NCBI GenBank assembly: GCA_021323675.1
Contig: JAJPKP010000040.1
Coordinates: forward strand, 62,001-126,000
Origin: Pseudomonadota bacterium
GTDB lineage: Bacteria > Desulfobacterota > Binatia > Binatales > Binataceae
DNA: 64,000 nt
Direction: 5' to 3'
The notes beneath the pieces were generated by a model. It had not been told where the DNA came from and did not search any database. It was given only the letters and a program-made list of their open reading frames with translations. Each line of letters opens with the position of its first letter. Position 1 is the first letter of the stretch. Both the position numbers and the translations under genes were made by a program. Of the stretch, positions 18,133-26,498 are shown piece after piece.

Positions 18133-19338
18133 GTGAGCGCGAGGGTGCAAAGTAAGGAATCGGCGAGCGCCGCTGAACGAGCGGCATTTCTTGCTCGAAG
18201 CGCGGTTGAAGTCATTTCCCAGTCTGATCTCGAAGCCCGGCTGAAGCTCGGCCGGCCCTTGAGGATCAAGCTCGGGATGGATCCGACCGCCCCCGATCTT
18301 CACCTTGGGCACTCCGTGACACTGAAGAAGCTGCGCGACTTTCAGCGCGACGGGCATACGGTGGTTTTTCTGGTGGGGGACTTCACCGCGATGATTGGTG
18401 ATCCCACCGGCCGATCCGAGACGCGCAAGCCGCTTTCGCGCGAGGAGATTGCCGCCAACGCCGAGACCTATCGTGCACAGGTCGCCAGAATTCTCGATCT
18501 CGAACGCACCGAGATTCGCTTCAACAGCGAATGGATGGACGCGATGGGAGTGCGCGATCTTATCAAGATTGCGTCGCGGCTCAGCGTCGCGCGGATGCTG
18601 GAGCGGGATGATTTCGAAAAGCGGCTCGAAGCGGGCGATCCTCTCTTTCTGCATGAACTGCTCTATCCCCTGATCCAGGGTTACGACTCGGTGGCGCTTC
18701 AGGCTGACGTCGAGCTCGGCGGCACCGATCAGAAGTTCAACCTGCTCGTCGGGCGCGACCTTCAACGCGCGATGGGACAAGCGCCGCAGATCGTTATGAC
18801 GATGCCGCTGCTCGAAGGATTGGACGGAGTCCGCAAGATGTCCAAATCCTACGGCAATTACGTCGGCATCGCCGACGCGCCGGAAGACATGTATGGCAAA
18901 CTGATGTCGGTTCCGGACTCGCTGATGCTCAAATACTACGAGTTGCTCACCGATATTGCTCCCGCCGAGCTGGCCAAGGTGCGGTCCGGAGCGGTTCATC
19001 CGATGGAAGCGAAGAAACGGCTTGCTTCGATGATCGTCACCGAATATCACAGCGCCGAGGCAGCCGCCGCCGCGCAGCGCTACTTCGAATCAAAGCATCA
19101 GCGCCGGGAGATACCCGACAACATCCCGGTTTTCCGAATCGACGGAGATATGTGGATTTGCGAGCTCATGAAGCAAATCCGGTTCGCGCCATCCACCAGC
19201 GAGGCGCGCCGCCTGATAGGGCAGGGCGCCGTGCGGGTCGACGGCCAGACGATCGGAGATGTGAACTTTCGCTTCGTCCCAGGCAGTCACAAGGTGCTCG
19301 AGGTTGGGAAGCGCCGAGTCGCCCGGATCGAGCCGTAG
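18133..19338 (+). CDS. tyrS: Tyrosyl-tRNA synthetase
   Basis: A 401-residue class I synthetase with the HIGH-type motif HLGH at residues 57-60, GMDPTAPDLHLGHSV before it, LGGTDQKFNLLVGRDL in the tyrosine site, and KMSKS at 235-239. The C-terminus ends in an S4 RNA-binding domain (TSEARRLIGQGAVRVDG). The order and length match the TyrZ-like subgroup of bacterial TyrRS. The start is a GTG at 18133 with GAGG about eight bases upstream. It is separated from pth by 74 bases and probably has its own promoter. Confidence 0.95.
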   Translation: MSARVQSKESASAAERAAFLARSAVEVISQSDLEARLKLGRPLRIKLGMDPTAPDLHLGHSVTLKKLRDFQRDGHTVVFLVGDFTAMIGDPTGRSETRKPLSREEIAANAETYRAQVARILDLERTEIRFNSEWMDAMGVRDLIKIASRLSVARMLERDDFEKRLEAGDPLFLHELLYPLIQGYDSVALQADVELGGTDQKFNLLVGRDLQRAMGQAPQIVMTMPLLEGLDGVRKMSKSYGNYVGIADAPEDMYGKLMSVPDSLMLKYYELLTDIAPAELAKVRSGAVHPMEAKKRLASMIVTEYHSAEAAAAAQRYFESKHQRREIPDNIPVFRIDGDMWICELMKQIRFAPSTSEARRLIGQGAVRVDGQTIGDVNFRFVPGSHKVLEVGKRRVARIEP

Positions 19339-19387
19339 CTGGAAATTGCTGCCTTCTGAAGCGGAGTGCCGTTGTCGGAGCCTTCGC

Positions 19388-19651
19388 TCATTCCGGCTTC
19401 TTCGTTTCCGCCGCCGCGACCGCTTCCTTTAGCTTCTTCATCGTGCGGTCCAGCGCCTTCAGGTAGCGTTGCTTGGTCCAGGTCTCCTTGGTCCTCATCT
19501 TGAGCCATCCGAGTTTGACCGCATCAGGCTTATTCCCCATCTCGCCGGTCGAGACCTCGATGACGGCGCGTTCCTCGGCACTCAAGGTGGCAAGCACTTC
19601 GCGTTTGAGGCTTTGCAGAAATCCGGCTTTGAGATCGATTTCAACTTTCAT
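19388..19651 (-). CDS. Small charged protein of unknown function
   Basis: An 87-residue frame starting at ATG 19651. It is highly charged and helical (LQSLKREVLATLSAEERAVIE, then KETWTKQRYLKALDRTMKKL), ending in an Ala/Lys-rich tail. There is no signal peptide and no membrane segment. It is convergent with tyrS and divergent from the enoyl-CoA hydratase gene. The composition is coding-like and no larger frame competes, but no family was recognised. Confidence 0.5.
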   Translation of the reverse strand: MKVEIDLKAGFLQSLKREVLATLSAEERAVIEVSTGEMGNKPDAVKLGWLKMRTKETWTKQRYLKALDRTMKKLKEAVAAAETKKPE

Positions 19652-19748
19652 GATGTTTCTGTTTCGAGCCTAGATCGGCGCGCCGCGCATCTCAACTTCC
19701 TTGACATCCGCTAGCCGGAAGATTACTCGGCGCGTCAGGAGAATGACG

Positions 19749-20591
19749 ATGCAATATTTCAGAGTCGAACAACGGGGCCCGGTTCAAACCTGGACGATGC
19801 ACAACCCGCCCATGAACTACATGACCGGTCCCATGACGCAGGAGCTTACGCAGCTTATCGGCCAGGCGGAGTCCGACGAGAACACCCGCGTTCTGATCCT
19901 GACCGGCGGTATCGAGGGCAAGTTCATCACTCATTACAGCGTGGACGAGCTCGCGCAGGCAGCGGCCGACCCGGCCGAATGCGCGCGGACGTTTCCCGTC
20001 CTCGAAGAAGGGTTCCATCGGATGCTCCATCGGCTGATGATCATGCCGAAGGCGGTGATTGCGGCGATCAACGGCGACTGCATGGGAGGAGGATACGAAC
20101 TCGCGCTGGCATGCGATTTTCGCCTTGCGGCGGATGGTCCGTTCCAGGTCGGCCTGCCGGAAGCGGTGCTTGGAATTCTTCCGGGCGGCGGAGGAACGCA
20201 GCGATTGCCGAGACTAATCGGCCGGGGGCGGGCGCTTGAAGTCATGCTCTTTGGCAACGTTTACAGTCCGCGCGAAGCGGAGCGGATGGGGATGGTGAAT
20301 CGGGTAATCGCTCCGGCCTCGTTGATGTCGTTCGCGATGGAATGGGCGGAGACGCTGGCGAAGCGCCCGCCGCGTTCCATCGCCGCCATCAAGCGCGCGG
20401 TTTACCTCGGCGCCGATCGCGATCTGGAATCGGCGCTCTATATCGAACGATGCGAGATGCGCGACGTGATGTGCACCGAGGACGCGCGCACCATCATGAA
20501 CGCCTACAACGCCGCGGTGGCGAAGGACCCGATGGCGGCGCGGACGGATTTCCTGCAGGGCATCGGAGTGCCTGAGGCGAAAGGGCGCTAG
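19749..20591 (+). CDS. Enoyl-CoA hydratase/isomerase family protein
   Basis: A crotonase-fold protein of 280 residues from the ATG at 19749. AGGAG lies at 19737-19741, seven bases before it; an in-frame ATG at 19743 is less well spaced. The oxyanion-hole region reads GDCMGGGYELALACDFRLAA, followed by VGLPEAVLGILPGGGGTQRLPRLIG. Both acidic residues of classical enoyl-CoA hydratases are kept: the Glu in GGGYE and the Glu in GLPE. The reaction is therefore likely hydration of trans-2-enoyl-CoA. Expected to act on beta-oxidation or related acyl-CoA intermediates; no thiolase or dehydrogenase is adjacent. Confidence 0.88.
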   Translation: MQYFRVEQRGPVQTWTMHNPPMNYMTGPMTQELTQLIGQAESDENTRVLILTGGIEGKFITHYSVDELAQAAADPAECARTFPVLEEGFHRMLHRLMIMPKAVIAAINGDCMGGGYELALACDFRLAADGPFQVGLPEAVLGILPGGGGTQRLPRLIGRGRALEVMLFGNVYSPREAERMGMVNRVIAPASLMSFAMEWAETLAKRPPRSIAAIKRAVYLGADRDLESALYIERCEMRDVMCTEDARTIMNAYNAAVAKDPMAARTDFLQGIGVPEAKGR

Positions 20592-20649
20592 CCGGCGGCC
20601 GGATTGTACAGTCTGATCGGACTATGCCCGGACGAGGTTCCAATAGTTG

Positions 20650-20780
20650 CGTAAACTCCAAGGGTGTGTTAACCCACACAAGGTTAGCGGCGAGTAGCCG
20701 CTTGGGGTTGCCGATGGTCATGTGTGCCAAACGGTTGCCTGCCGGGCGAAGGTAAAGAGGGGCCTTCGCCCGCTCTTTTC
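20650..20780 (+). ncRNA. Candidate structured non-coding RNA (three-way junction)
   Basis: An outer stem pairs AACTCCAAG at 20654-20662 with CTTGGGGTT at 20701-20709 (one G-U pair). Inside it lie two perfect five-pair hairpins: GTGTG at 20664-20668 with CACAC at 20675-20679, and GCGGC at 20687-20691 with GCCGC at 20697-20701. A terminator hairpin with a T-rich tail follows at 20743. It lies downstream of a plus-strand gene and upstream of no plus-strand gene nearby, so it is not an obvious leader. It could be a separate small RNA or a 3' UTR element. The class was not recognised and no promoter is evident. Confidence 0.4.
20743..20780 (+). terminator. Rho-independent terminator
   Basis: A perfect ten-base inverted repeat, CGGGCGAAGG at 20743-20752 and its complement at 20763-20772, is followed by CTCTTTTC. 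It would end transcription of either the enoyl-CoA hydratase gene or the candidate RNA. Confidence 0.6.
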
Positions 20781-20872
20781 GGGGTCATCTCAAATCGGGT
20801 TCGGGAAACGATCCGCGCGCGGGAACCGCCGCCCCGGCCCGCGTTCGTTTCCAATAAAGGGAAAGGTGACGG

Positions 20873-21346
20873 CTACCCTTGAGAAGGGTCAGGAAGCTTG
20901 GGTTTGTGGCATCCGCTGCCTACCGCGCAGTTCAAGCCGGCCCCGATGTAGATGAAGGCCGCGCGAATCGGGAAGAATGCGTAGTTGAGCGGAGTGTCGA
21001 TCGGGTCGAAGGCCCGGTCGGGATGCTGTTGGACGCTGGCCTCCGCCTCCGCCTGAGTTTTCTCAGCCGGTTCGATCTGTTGAATCGAGGCCACGCGGTC
21101 GTTCGGGCCGAAAATCGCCACTTTGCCTGAATCAAGCCACACATAACGGAGAACGGTGGCACCTGAATGATTCGGATCAGGGATCGAGTCCTTGAGGTCT
21201 GGCGTCCCCATGGATTGAACGGCCTGATCCGGCGTCATCCCCGGAGCCAGGGTGGCGCTGCTGGTGGCGGAACACGCAGCCAGCGCGAATGCCATCGTCC
21301 AGGCGAGAATTTTCGCAAGCAAGCGGCGTGCGGCCATTCGATTCAT
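20873..21346 (-). CDS. Predicted lipoprotein with SmpA-like motif
   Basis: A 157-residue protein from the ATG at 21346, preceded by GGGAG six bases upstream. The N-terminus has basic residues, a hydrophobic stretch and a lipobox (AFALAAC), so the Cys at about residue 22 is likely lipidated. The mature part opens with LAPGMTPDQAVQSMGTPD, resembling the short helix motif of SmpA/BamE-type small lipoproteins that check binding geometry, and ends with a Cys pair in GLNCAVGSGCHKP. The function is unknown. The frame can be extended to 21601 but the extension has no hydrophobic start and overlaps the divergent gene, so the shorter form was chosen. Confidence 0.75.
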   Translation of the reverse strand: MNRMAARRLLAKILAWTMAFALAACSATSSATLAPGMTPDQAVQSMGTPDLKDSIPDPNHSGATVLRYVWLDSGKVAIFGPNDRVASIQQIEPAEKTQAEAEASVQQHPDRAFDPIDTPLNYAFFPIRAAFIYIGAGLNCAVGSGCHKPKLPDPSQG

Positions 21347-21412
21347 TTTCTCCCTGCGCTTTCGCTTTTGACGTAACATACCTGCTTGACGGCGGCAATC
21401 GTGCCCGTCCGT

Positions 21413-21754
21413 ATGATGTCTCGGCACGGCGACAAGCTCTTCGTTTACGGCGCTCTGCTCGACTCCGCCAAGCGTGCGCGGCTGCTCGGCCGTATCGTCA
21501 AGGCGGAGCCGGCGCGTCTGAAAGGGTACGAGCGGAGGCGGCGCCGCTACTTTTATCTGGCGCCTCGCGACGGTTCGCATGTCGATGGCGAAGTCCTTCA
21601 TGGCCTCGGAGACGCTGACTTCTGCATCCTTGATGAATACGAAGAGGTGCCGCTGCTGTATTCGCGAGCACGTGCGACCGCGGTCAGCGCGCGCGGAAAA
21701 AGGATCGAGTGCTGGGTTTACCTGCCTGCCGGATGGGAAAAGGAATCCGGCTGA
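21413..21754 (+). CDS. Gamma-glutamylcyclotransferase-like (AIG2/GGCT) protein
   Basis: A protein of about 113 residues with the family's nucleotide-like loop KLFVYGALLDSAKR (usual form VYGTLL) and a YEEVPLLYSRARATAV region in which the catalytic-type Glu follows DEYE. GGCT folds act on gamma-glutamyl amines or glutathione. The start is uncertain: TTG at 21386, GTG at 21401 and ATG at 21413 are all in frame, and the last was chosen. It is divergent from the lipoprotein gene and runs to a convergent end with the NtrC-type regulator. Confidence 0.75.
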   Translation: MMSRHGDKLFVYGALLDSAKRARLLGRIVKAEPARLKGYERRRRRYFYLAPRDGSHVDGEVLHGLGDADFCILDEYEEVPLLYSRARATAVSARGKRIECWVYLPAGWEKESG

Positions 21755-21766
21755 AAGATCATTCGG

Positions 21767-23185
21767 CTATTTCGCCTCGACTGGCGGAGCGGGTTTGGAT
21801 TCGGGACGCTTGAGGCCGAACTTGTCGAGCCGGTATTGCAGCGTCCGATAGCTCATCCCGAGCATCTTGGAGGCTTTTGCGATGACCCAGTCGCTCTTTT
21901 CCATCGCTTGAAGAATAAGGTCACGTTCGAAGGTCTCGAAGTTCATGCCTTCGCTGGGGATTTCGAACTTATCGCCGCGCGGCCGCTCGCCGCCCTTGCC
22001 GGGCGTTTTGCGAGAGAGCACCTCTTGCGGAAGGTCGCGCGGCGTTATCTTGTCGCCCTCGCAGAGCAGGATTGCGCGCTCGACCGCGGATTCGAGCTGT
22101 CGCACGTTGCCCGGCCACGAGTAATCGAGCAGCACTTCCATCGCTTCGCGGCTGATTTCCTTGACCCGGCCCTCGGCCAGATGGCCGAACTTCGCAAGCG
22201 CGTGGTTGGCGAGCAGGGGAATATCGCCGCGCCGGTCCCGGAGCGGCGGCACGGTGATGGTGACGACATTGACGCGGTAATAGAGGTCTTCGCGAAAACG
22301 CTCTTCGGCGACTTCTTCGGCGAGGTTCTTGTTGGTTGCCGTTACCAGCCGCACATCGACGCGAAATGACTCGTTTCCGCCGACCCGGCGAATCTCCTTT
22401 TCCTGCAGCACGCGCAGAATCTTGGCTTGGAGTCCCTGCGGAAGGTCGGCAATCTCGTCCAAAAACAGGGTCGAGCCGTTGGCGGCCTCGAACAGACCGA
22501 TCTTTCGCTCGGTTGCGCCCGTGAACGCACCGCGTTCATGCCCGAAAAGCTCGTTCTCGATGAGATTGTCCGGAATTGCGGAGCAGTTTATCGCGATGAA
22601 GGGGCGCGCGGCGCGCGGCGAGTAGCGATGGATCGCGCGGGCGACCAACTCCTTGCCGGTGCCGCTCTCGCCCTGAATCAGCACGGTGCTGTTCGAGGGC
22701 GCGACCTTGCGCACCATCCGGATTACTTCCTGGATTGCCGGATCCTGGCCGATGATGCCTTCGAGCTCGAATTTTCCTTCCAGCCGGCGCTTCAGCAACT
22801 GGTTTTCCTGCTGCAGGTTTGAGAGCTCGGCGGCCTTGGCCACCGTCATCACCAGCGCTTCGCGGTCGGTCGGCTTGGTGAGGTAGTAGAAGGCGCCGTT
22901 TTTCATCGCTTGAACCGCGCTCTCGATCGTTCCGTGGGCGGTCAGGATAACGACCTGGCAGGAAGGGTAGGTGGCGCGAACGCGCGCCAGCACTTCCTCG
23001 CCCGACATCCCGGGCATCATCAGGTCGGTCAGCACCACGTCGAAGCGGCTCAGTCCGAGAAGTTCCATCGCGCGCTTGCCGGTCGCGGCTTCCTCGACCG
23101 AAAAGCCTTCCTCGCGCAAGGTTTCGCTGGTGATTTGACGTTCGAGGTCGTTGTCTTCAACGACCAGTACCGATGCCTGACTCAT
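21767..23185 (-). CDS. Sigma-54-dependent response regulator (NtrC family)
   Basis: A 472-residue regulator. The receiver domain (residues 1-120) has the phosphoacceptor Asp54 in VLTDLMMPGMSG, the conserved Lys104 in YLTKPTD and DN at 11-12. The AAA+ domain has Walker A GESGTGKE near 172-179 and the sigma-54 contact motif GAFTGA at 219-224. A Fis-type helix-turn-helix ends the protein (AKASKMLGMSYRTLQYRLDK). It should activate sigma-54 promoters after phosphorylation by the adjacent histidine kinase, whose stop it overlaps by four bases. The regulon is not evident from the sequence. Confidence 0.95.
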   Translation of the reverse strand: MSQASVLVVEDNDLERQITSETLREEGFSVEEAATGKRAMELLGLSRFDVVLTDLMMPGMSGEEVLARVRATYPSCQVVILTAHGTIESAVQAMKNGAFYYLTKPTDREALVMTVAKAAELSNLQQENQLLKRRLEGKFELEGIIGQDPAIQEVIRMVRKVAPSNSTVLIQGESGTGKELVARAIHRYSPRAARPFIAINCSAIPDNLIENELFGHERGAFTGATERKIGLFEAANGSTLFLDEIADLPQGLQAKILRVLQEKEIRRVGGNESFRVDVRLVTATNKNLAEEVAEERFREDLYYRVNVVTITVPPLRDRRGDIPLLANHALAKFGHLAEGRVKEISREAMEVLLDYSWPGNVRQLESAVERAILLCEGDKITPRDLPQEVLSRKTPGKGGERPRGDKFEIPSEGMNFETFERDLILQAMEKSDWVIAKASKMLGMSYRTLQYRLDKFGLKRPESKPAPPVEAK

Positions 23186-24654
23186 GCGCGCTTATCCGTT
23201 CCGCTCTGGGGAAAGGTGAATCGAACCGTGGTTCCGGGACCGGGTTCGTTCGGACCGATTTCAATGGTACCACCATGCTTTTCGACAATCGCCTTGGAAA
23301 GAAACAGGCCAAGTCCGATGCCCTCGCGCTTGGTAGTGAAAAAAGGCTCGAAGATGTGAGCCGCCGCGTCGGGGTCGATTCCCGCGCCGGTATCGGTGAA
23401 TTTGATCACCAACTGATCATCCTCACGCCCGAAAGTTATCCGCATAGTACCGCCATCCGGCATCGCCTGCACCGCATTGGCTACCACATTCATGAAGCAG
23501 GTGCGCACTTTTTCAGCATCCACATTCAGCACCGTGGGAACGCTGTCGGCGTCCTCGATTACCTCGATTCCCTGGCTCTTCATCTTGGACTCGGAGATGG
23601 CGAGCACACCGTCGACCAGTTGCTTGACGTCGGTTGAAGCCGGGTGGATCTCGATGGGCTTGCCGTAATGAAGAAAGCTCTGCACCAACTCGCTCAGGCG
23701 TCGGACTTCATCCTTCATCAACAGGACCTGGCGCACGAAGTTTTCCGAATCGCTGCTGAGCTGGCGCGCGTAGCGCGTCCGGAGCTGGTCGAGCGCCAGG
23801 CTGATGAAGTTCAGCGGGTTCTTGATTTCGTGCGCCAGTCCGCCGGCGAGCTGGCCCAGCGCGGTGAACCGCTCGAGCCGGTTCAATTCCTGTTCGCGTT
23901 CGCGCACCCGCCTTAATTGCGCGACCATCTCGTTGAAGCTTCGGGTGAGAAGGCCGATCTCGTCGCGGCGATGGGCTTCCGGCACGGGTTCGAGTCCGCG
24001 TGCGGCAATATTTTGCGCCGCATCCGCGACCGAATGAATCGGTTTCACGTAGCGGTCGGCCAGGATGTAGGCGAAGATCAGACCGATCGTGAAGATGACG
24101 AACGCGGCGGCGATCTGATGAATCCAGTTGACCACCAGCGGCTGAGCCGAATCCGCAAAATTCGCCACCACTTGCACGTACCCCAGGAGATGGTCCTCGA
24201 CCTCGATCGGAATCAGGTAGACGGTTGCTTCGCCGGCGCCCGGACCGAGCCTGGCGGCCGGAATCGTCAGGATGTCCGCGCCCTGCTTGAGTTCCTGAGC
24301 GACGATCTTGTCCTCGGAGTGGGGCACGAGCGCTCCGCCAATAAGTTGAGGGTTGGAGCTGTTGATAATGAGTTTCTGCGACGAAGCGATCGAGACCTCA
24401 AGCCCCTGGCTGTTGAGGCTGCGCACGTAGTTCTGCAGGCGGTCCCGGTCGGTATTGCTTACCGACGTCAGTTCCTGGACGCCGATATGAATGGCGCGGG
24501 CGAGGTTTTTTACCTGTTCCTGGGTGGTCTGCACGATCGCGGCCTGGGTTCCGAGACTGACCCACACCTCCGCGCCCAGGGTAAGGGCGAGCAGCAGCAC
24601 CATCAGCAGGATTAGCTTCGCCTTGAGATTAAGAGCCGGGAAATTGACTTGCAT
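23182..24654 (-). CDS. Sensor histidine kinase (NtrB/AtoS-like)
   Basis: A 490-residue inner-membrane kinase from the ATG at 24654. The first membrane helix (about 12-32) and a second near 180-200 flank a periplasmic sensor domain of roughly 145 residues. A HAMP linker follows (KPIHSVADAAQNIAARG). The HisKA motif carries phosphoacceptor His275 in GGLAHEIKNPLNF, and the ATPase domain shows NVVANAVQAM (N box), TGAGIDPDAAAHIFEPFFTT and GIGLGLFL. It should autophosphorylate and pass phosphate to the response regulator encoded next. Longer in-frame starts up to 24768 overlap the dedA gene and were rejected. Confidence 0.94.
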   Translation of the reverse strand: MQVNFPALNLKAKLILLMVLLLALTLGAEVWVSLGTQAAIVQTTQEQVKNLARAIHIGVQELTSVSNTDRDRLQNYVRSLNSQGLEVSIASSQKLIINSSNPQLIGGALVPHSEDKIVAQELKQGADILTIPAARLGPGAGEATVYLIPIEVEDHLLGYVQVVANFADSAQPLVVNWIHQIAAAFVIFTIGLIFAYILADRYVKPIHSVADAAQNIAARGLEPVPEAHRRDEIGLLTRSFNEMVAQLRRVREREQELNRLERFTALGQLAGGLAHEIKNPLNFISLALDQLRTRYARQLSSDSENFVRQVLLMKDEVRRLSELVQSFLHYGKPIEIHPASTDVKQLVDGVLAISESKMKSQGIEVIEDADSVPTVLNVDAEKVRTCFMNVVANAVQAMPDGGTMRITFGREDDQLVIKFTDTGAGIDPDAAAHIFEPFFTTKREGIGLGLFLSKAIVEKHGGTIEIGPNEPGPGTTVRFTFPQSGTDKRA

Positions 24655-24721
24655 CAAGTGTAAGCGGCGGCTCAGTGCCGCCGAGTATTCGCGCGCGCGA
24701 TGGTTCGTTTGCGGAGCGCGT

Positions 24722-25327
24722 TCATGTCCTGGTCGTGTTGGTTCTCGTAAAGAAAAGCCGCATTCCATAAATCGCGAGCGAGAGAACCGCGACTATCCAG
24801 ATCAGATGCTCGAACCCACCCAGGAAGCGGATCACGGATTCAAGCTCTCCTCCAAACAGATACCCCAGCGACACAACAATCGGAACCGAAATGACGGCGC
24901 CCAGCAGGTCGTAGAAGAAAAACCGCGCCGGAGTCACCCCGAACGACCCGGCAGTCAGGTAGATCAGGGCTCGAAGTCCGGCCAGAAAACGAGCGTAGAA
25001 GATGGCGCGATGGCCGTATCGATGCATGAAGCGGCGGATGCGATTTATCTGGAGTTGCGAGCCGGGACGGGTCAGACCGAAGTAGCGCACCAGCCCGGTG
25101 CCGAAGTGGCGTCCCAGGAAGAACAGGGAATTGTCCCCTGCGACCACGCCGACGAGCGAAACTGCCAGGGTTATCGGGTAGCGGGTGATGCCGCGATGGA
25201 CCAGGAAGCCGCCCGCCAGCAAAGCTATATCTTCCGGCATCGGAAGCCCGAGCCCGCATAGCAGAAGCACCACGAACAGGCCCGCGTAGGTGAAGTGTTC
25301 GATGTACGCGGAGACGATCGAAAGCAA
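24722..25327 (-). CDS. DedA family inner-membrane protein
   Basis: A 201-residue polytopic membrane protein. Family markers include LLLCGLGLPMPEDIALLAGG, the GDNSLFFLGRHFG segment, RRFMHRYGHRAIFYARFLAGLRAL and TAGSFGVTPARFF, typical of DedA/SNARE-associated proteins involved in lipid flipping and envelope stability. The usual acidic and arginine residues of the membrane core (PEDIALL, RFLAGLRA) are present. It lies three bases after the PCYCGC gene and 67 bases before the histidine kinase gene, all on the same strand. Confidence 0.9.
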   Translation of the reverse strand: MLSIVSAYIEHFTYAGLFVVLLLCGLGLPMPEDIALLAGGFLVHRGITRYPITLAVSLVGVVAGDNSLFFLGRHFGTGLVRYFGLTRPGSQLQINRIRRFMHRYGHRAIFYARFLAGLRALIYLTAGSFGVTPARFFFYDLLGAVISVPIVVSLGYLFGGELESVIRFLGGFEHLIWIVAVLSLAIYGMRLFFTRTNTTRT

Positions 25328-25330
25328 GCT

Positions 25331-25774
25331 TCAGTCTCCGCCGCCAAATCTTGCTCGCAACGAATCCCGAATCTGTTCGATCGGCATTCCCTGTTTCGCC
25401 AGCACTTGCGCTTCGCGTGCTTCGCCCACGCAGATCGCGCAGGTACTGCCGTGCTTGTCGCGAAAGCAGTCGAGCAGACTCTTGTGTCCTTCGGTCTTGT
25501 CGCATCCGCAATAGCAATGAAGTTGGGCAAGCAACGCCGGGTCCTGCTCGGCGACGGCGTAAGCCTCGCGCACTTCTCCTTTAAACAGCTTCGGGTCGAG
25601 GGTGAGGCGCGCGCCGCCTGCGCCGTCCGCCGGGCAACATTCGCTCCCGCGTCCGTTCGCGACGCTGGCCACAGTGCCGGCCGGATCAGAAATTCCCTTG
25701 CCGAACCATGCGTATGCCCCGGCCGCCATCAGGACGAGCGCGGCGATAACCGCCATCGTGCTTTTCGTAGTCAT
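25331..25774 (-). CDS. PCYCGC-type exported cysteine-rich protein
   Basis: A 147-residue protein with an N-terminal hydrophobic segment (STMAVIAALVLMAAGAYAWF), so anchored or exported. A Cys-Cys pair lies in GRGSECCPADG. The diagnostic block is QLHCYCGCDKTEGHKSLLDCF, found in the PCYCGC family, followed by KHGSTCAICVGEAREAQVL with a CxxC. The cysteine content suggests metal or haem binding or disulfide chemistry outside the cytoplasm; the exact role is unknown. It follows the Nudix regulator by 20 bases and precedes dedA by three. Confidence 0.85.
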   Translation of the reverse strand: MTTKSTMAVIAALVLMAAGAYAWFGKGISDPAGTVASVANGRGSECCPADGAGGARLTLDPKLFKGEVREAYAVAEQDPALLAQLHCYCGCDKTEGHKSLLDCFRDKHGSTCAICVGEAREAQVLAKQGMPIEQIRDSLRARFGGGD

Positions 25775-25794
25775 CCGGTAAACCTAGTAACGCA

Positions 25795-26478
25795 TTATAG
25801 CATTTCAATCATCTGGAGCGTCTGTCGGGCAAAGCTATAAAGCGCGGCCGGGCGATGGGCTCCGCGGCGGGTTTCCTTGAGCGGTCGCAAGAGGCCCATC
25901 GCCAGGATTCTTCGCCGGAAATTGCGCCGGTCGATCGGGCGGGCGAGAATCTGCGAATACAACTCCTCGAACTCCGCGAAGGTGAAGATCGGCGGCAGCA
26001 GTGCGAACGCGATATTGCTGTATTCCAGCTTGGACTTGAGCCGCTTGAGGGCGTATTTGGCCATCACGGCATGGTCATACGCGAGCGGCGGCAGAGCGGA
26101 AAGCTCGAACCATCCGCCGGCAGCGTATTTTGGCGAAGGGCCGCTGACCCGCCCCGGGTCGGGAATCAGCGCCATGTAGGCCACGGACACGACGTGAGCA
26201 TCGGGATCGCGCGAGGGATCTCCGAAAGTGAAGAGTTGCTCGAGGTAGGCGTCGGTAAGACCGGTCGATATCTTCAGTTCCCGGCGGACCGCGTCGTCGA
26301 GCATCTCGCCGCGGCGCACCAGGCCGCCCGGGAAGGCCCACTTTCCATTGGCGGGGCCTCGGGAGAGCTGGACAAGGTAGGTTTTCAGCCGGCGTTCCTG
26401 GAATGCGAACAGGACGGTGTCGACGGCTACCCTGGGGCGTTCAAAACGGTCGGCCGACTCTGTTGGGCCGGCGGGCAA
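25795..26478 (-). CDS. NrtR-like Nudix transcriptional regulator
   Basis: An N-terminal Nudix domain (VAVDTVLFAFQERRLKTYLVQL, then KWAFPGGLVRRGEMLDDAVRREL) joins a C-terminal winged helix (LARPIDRRNFRRRILAMGLL). This is the layout of NrtR, the ADP-ribose-responsive repressor of NAD biosynthesis. The Nudix box GGLVRRGEMLDDAVRRELKI keeps the first Gly, Glu and RE but lacks the EExG acidic pair (reads KISTG), so catalysis is doubtful. The gene starts about 20 bases after nadA ends. The start is unclear; a TTG at 26478 was used because the first in-frame ATG overlaps nadA by about 150 bases. The regulatory role is inference from architecture and context. Confidence 0.8.
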   Translation of the reverse strand: MPAGPTESADRFERPRVAVDTVLFAFQERRLKTYLVQLSRGPANGKWAFPGGLVRRGEMLDDAVRRELKISTGLTDAYLEQLFTFGDPSRDPDAHVVSVAYMALIPDPGRVSGPSPKYAAGGWFELSALPPLAYDHAVMAKYALKRLKSKLEYSNIAFALLPPIFTFAEFEELYSQILARPIDRRNFRRRILAMGLLRPLKETRRGAHRPAALYSFARQTLQMIEML

Positions 26479-26498
26479 AGCGGCAACCGCGGCTGAAT

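Larger units (their letters stand above)
20592..20872. other. 281-base intergenic region with structured RNA and terminator
   Basis: No coding frame is supported between the enoyl-CoA hydratase and the convergent lipoprotein gene. It holds a predicted three-way junction at about 20654-20709 and a terminator-like hairpin at 20743-20780, described separately. The remaining part (20781-20872) is GC-rich with no feature seen. Confidence 0.6.

Noticed and set aside
21347..21601. N-terminal extension of the lipoprotein to 21601
   Set aside because: It overlaps the divergent GGCT-like gene, and the signal peptide and lipobox begin at 21346 with a good ribosome binding site.
25331..25774. Considering the PCYCGC gene as a cytochrome
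   Set aside because: It has no CxxCH haem motif, so the cysteine pattern fits PCYCGC better.
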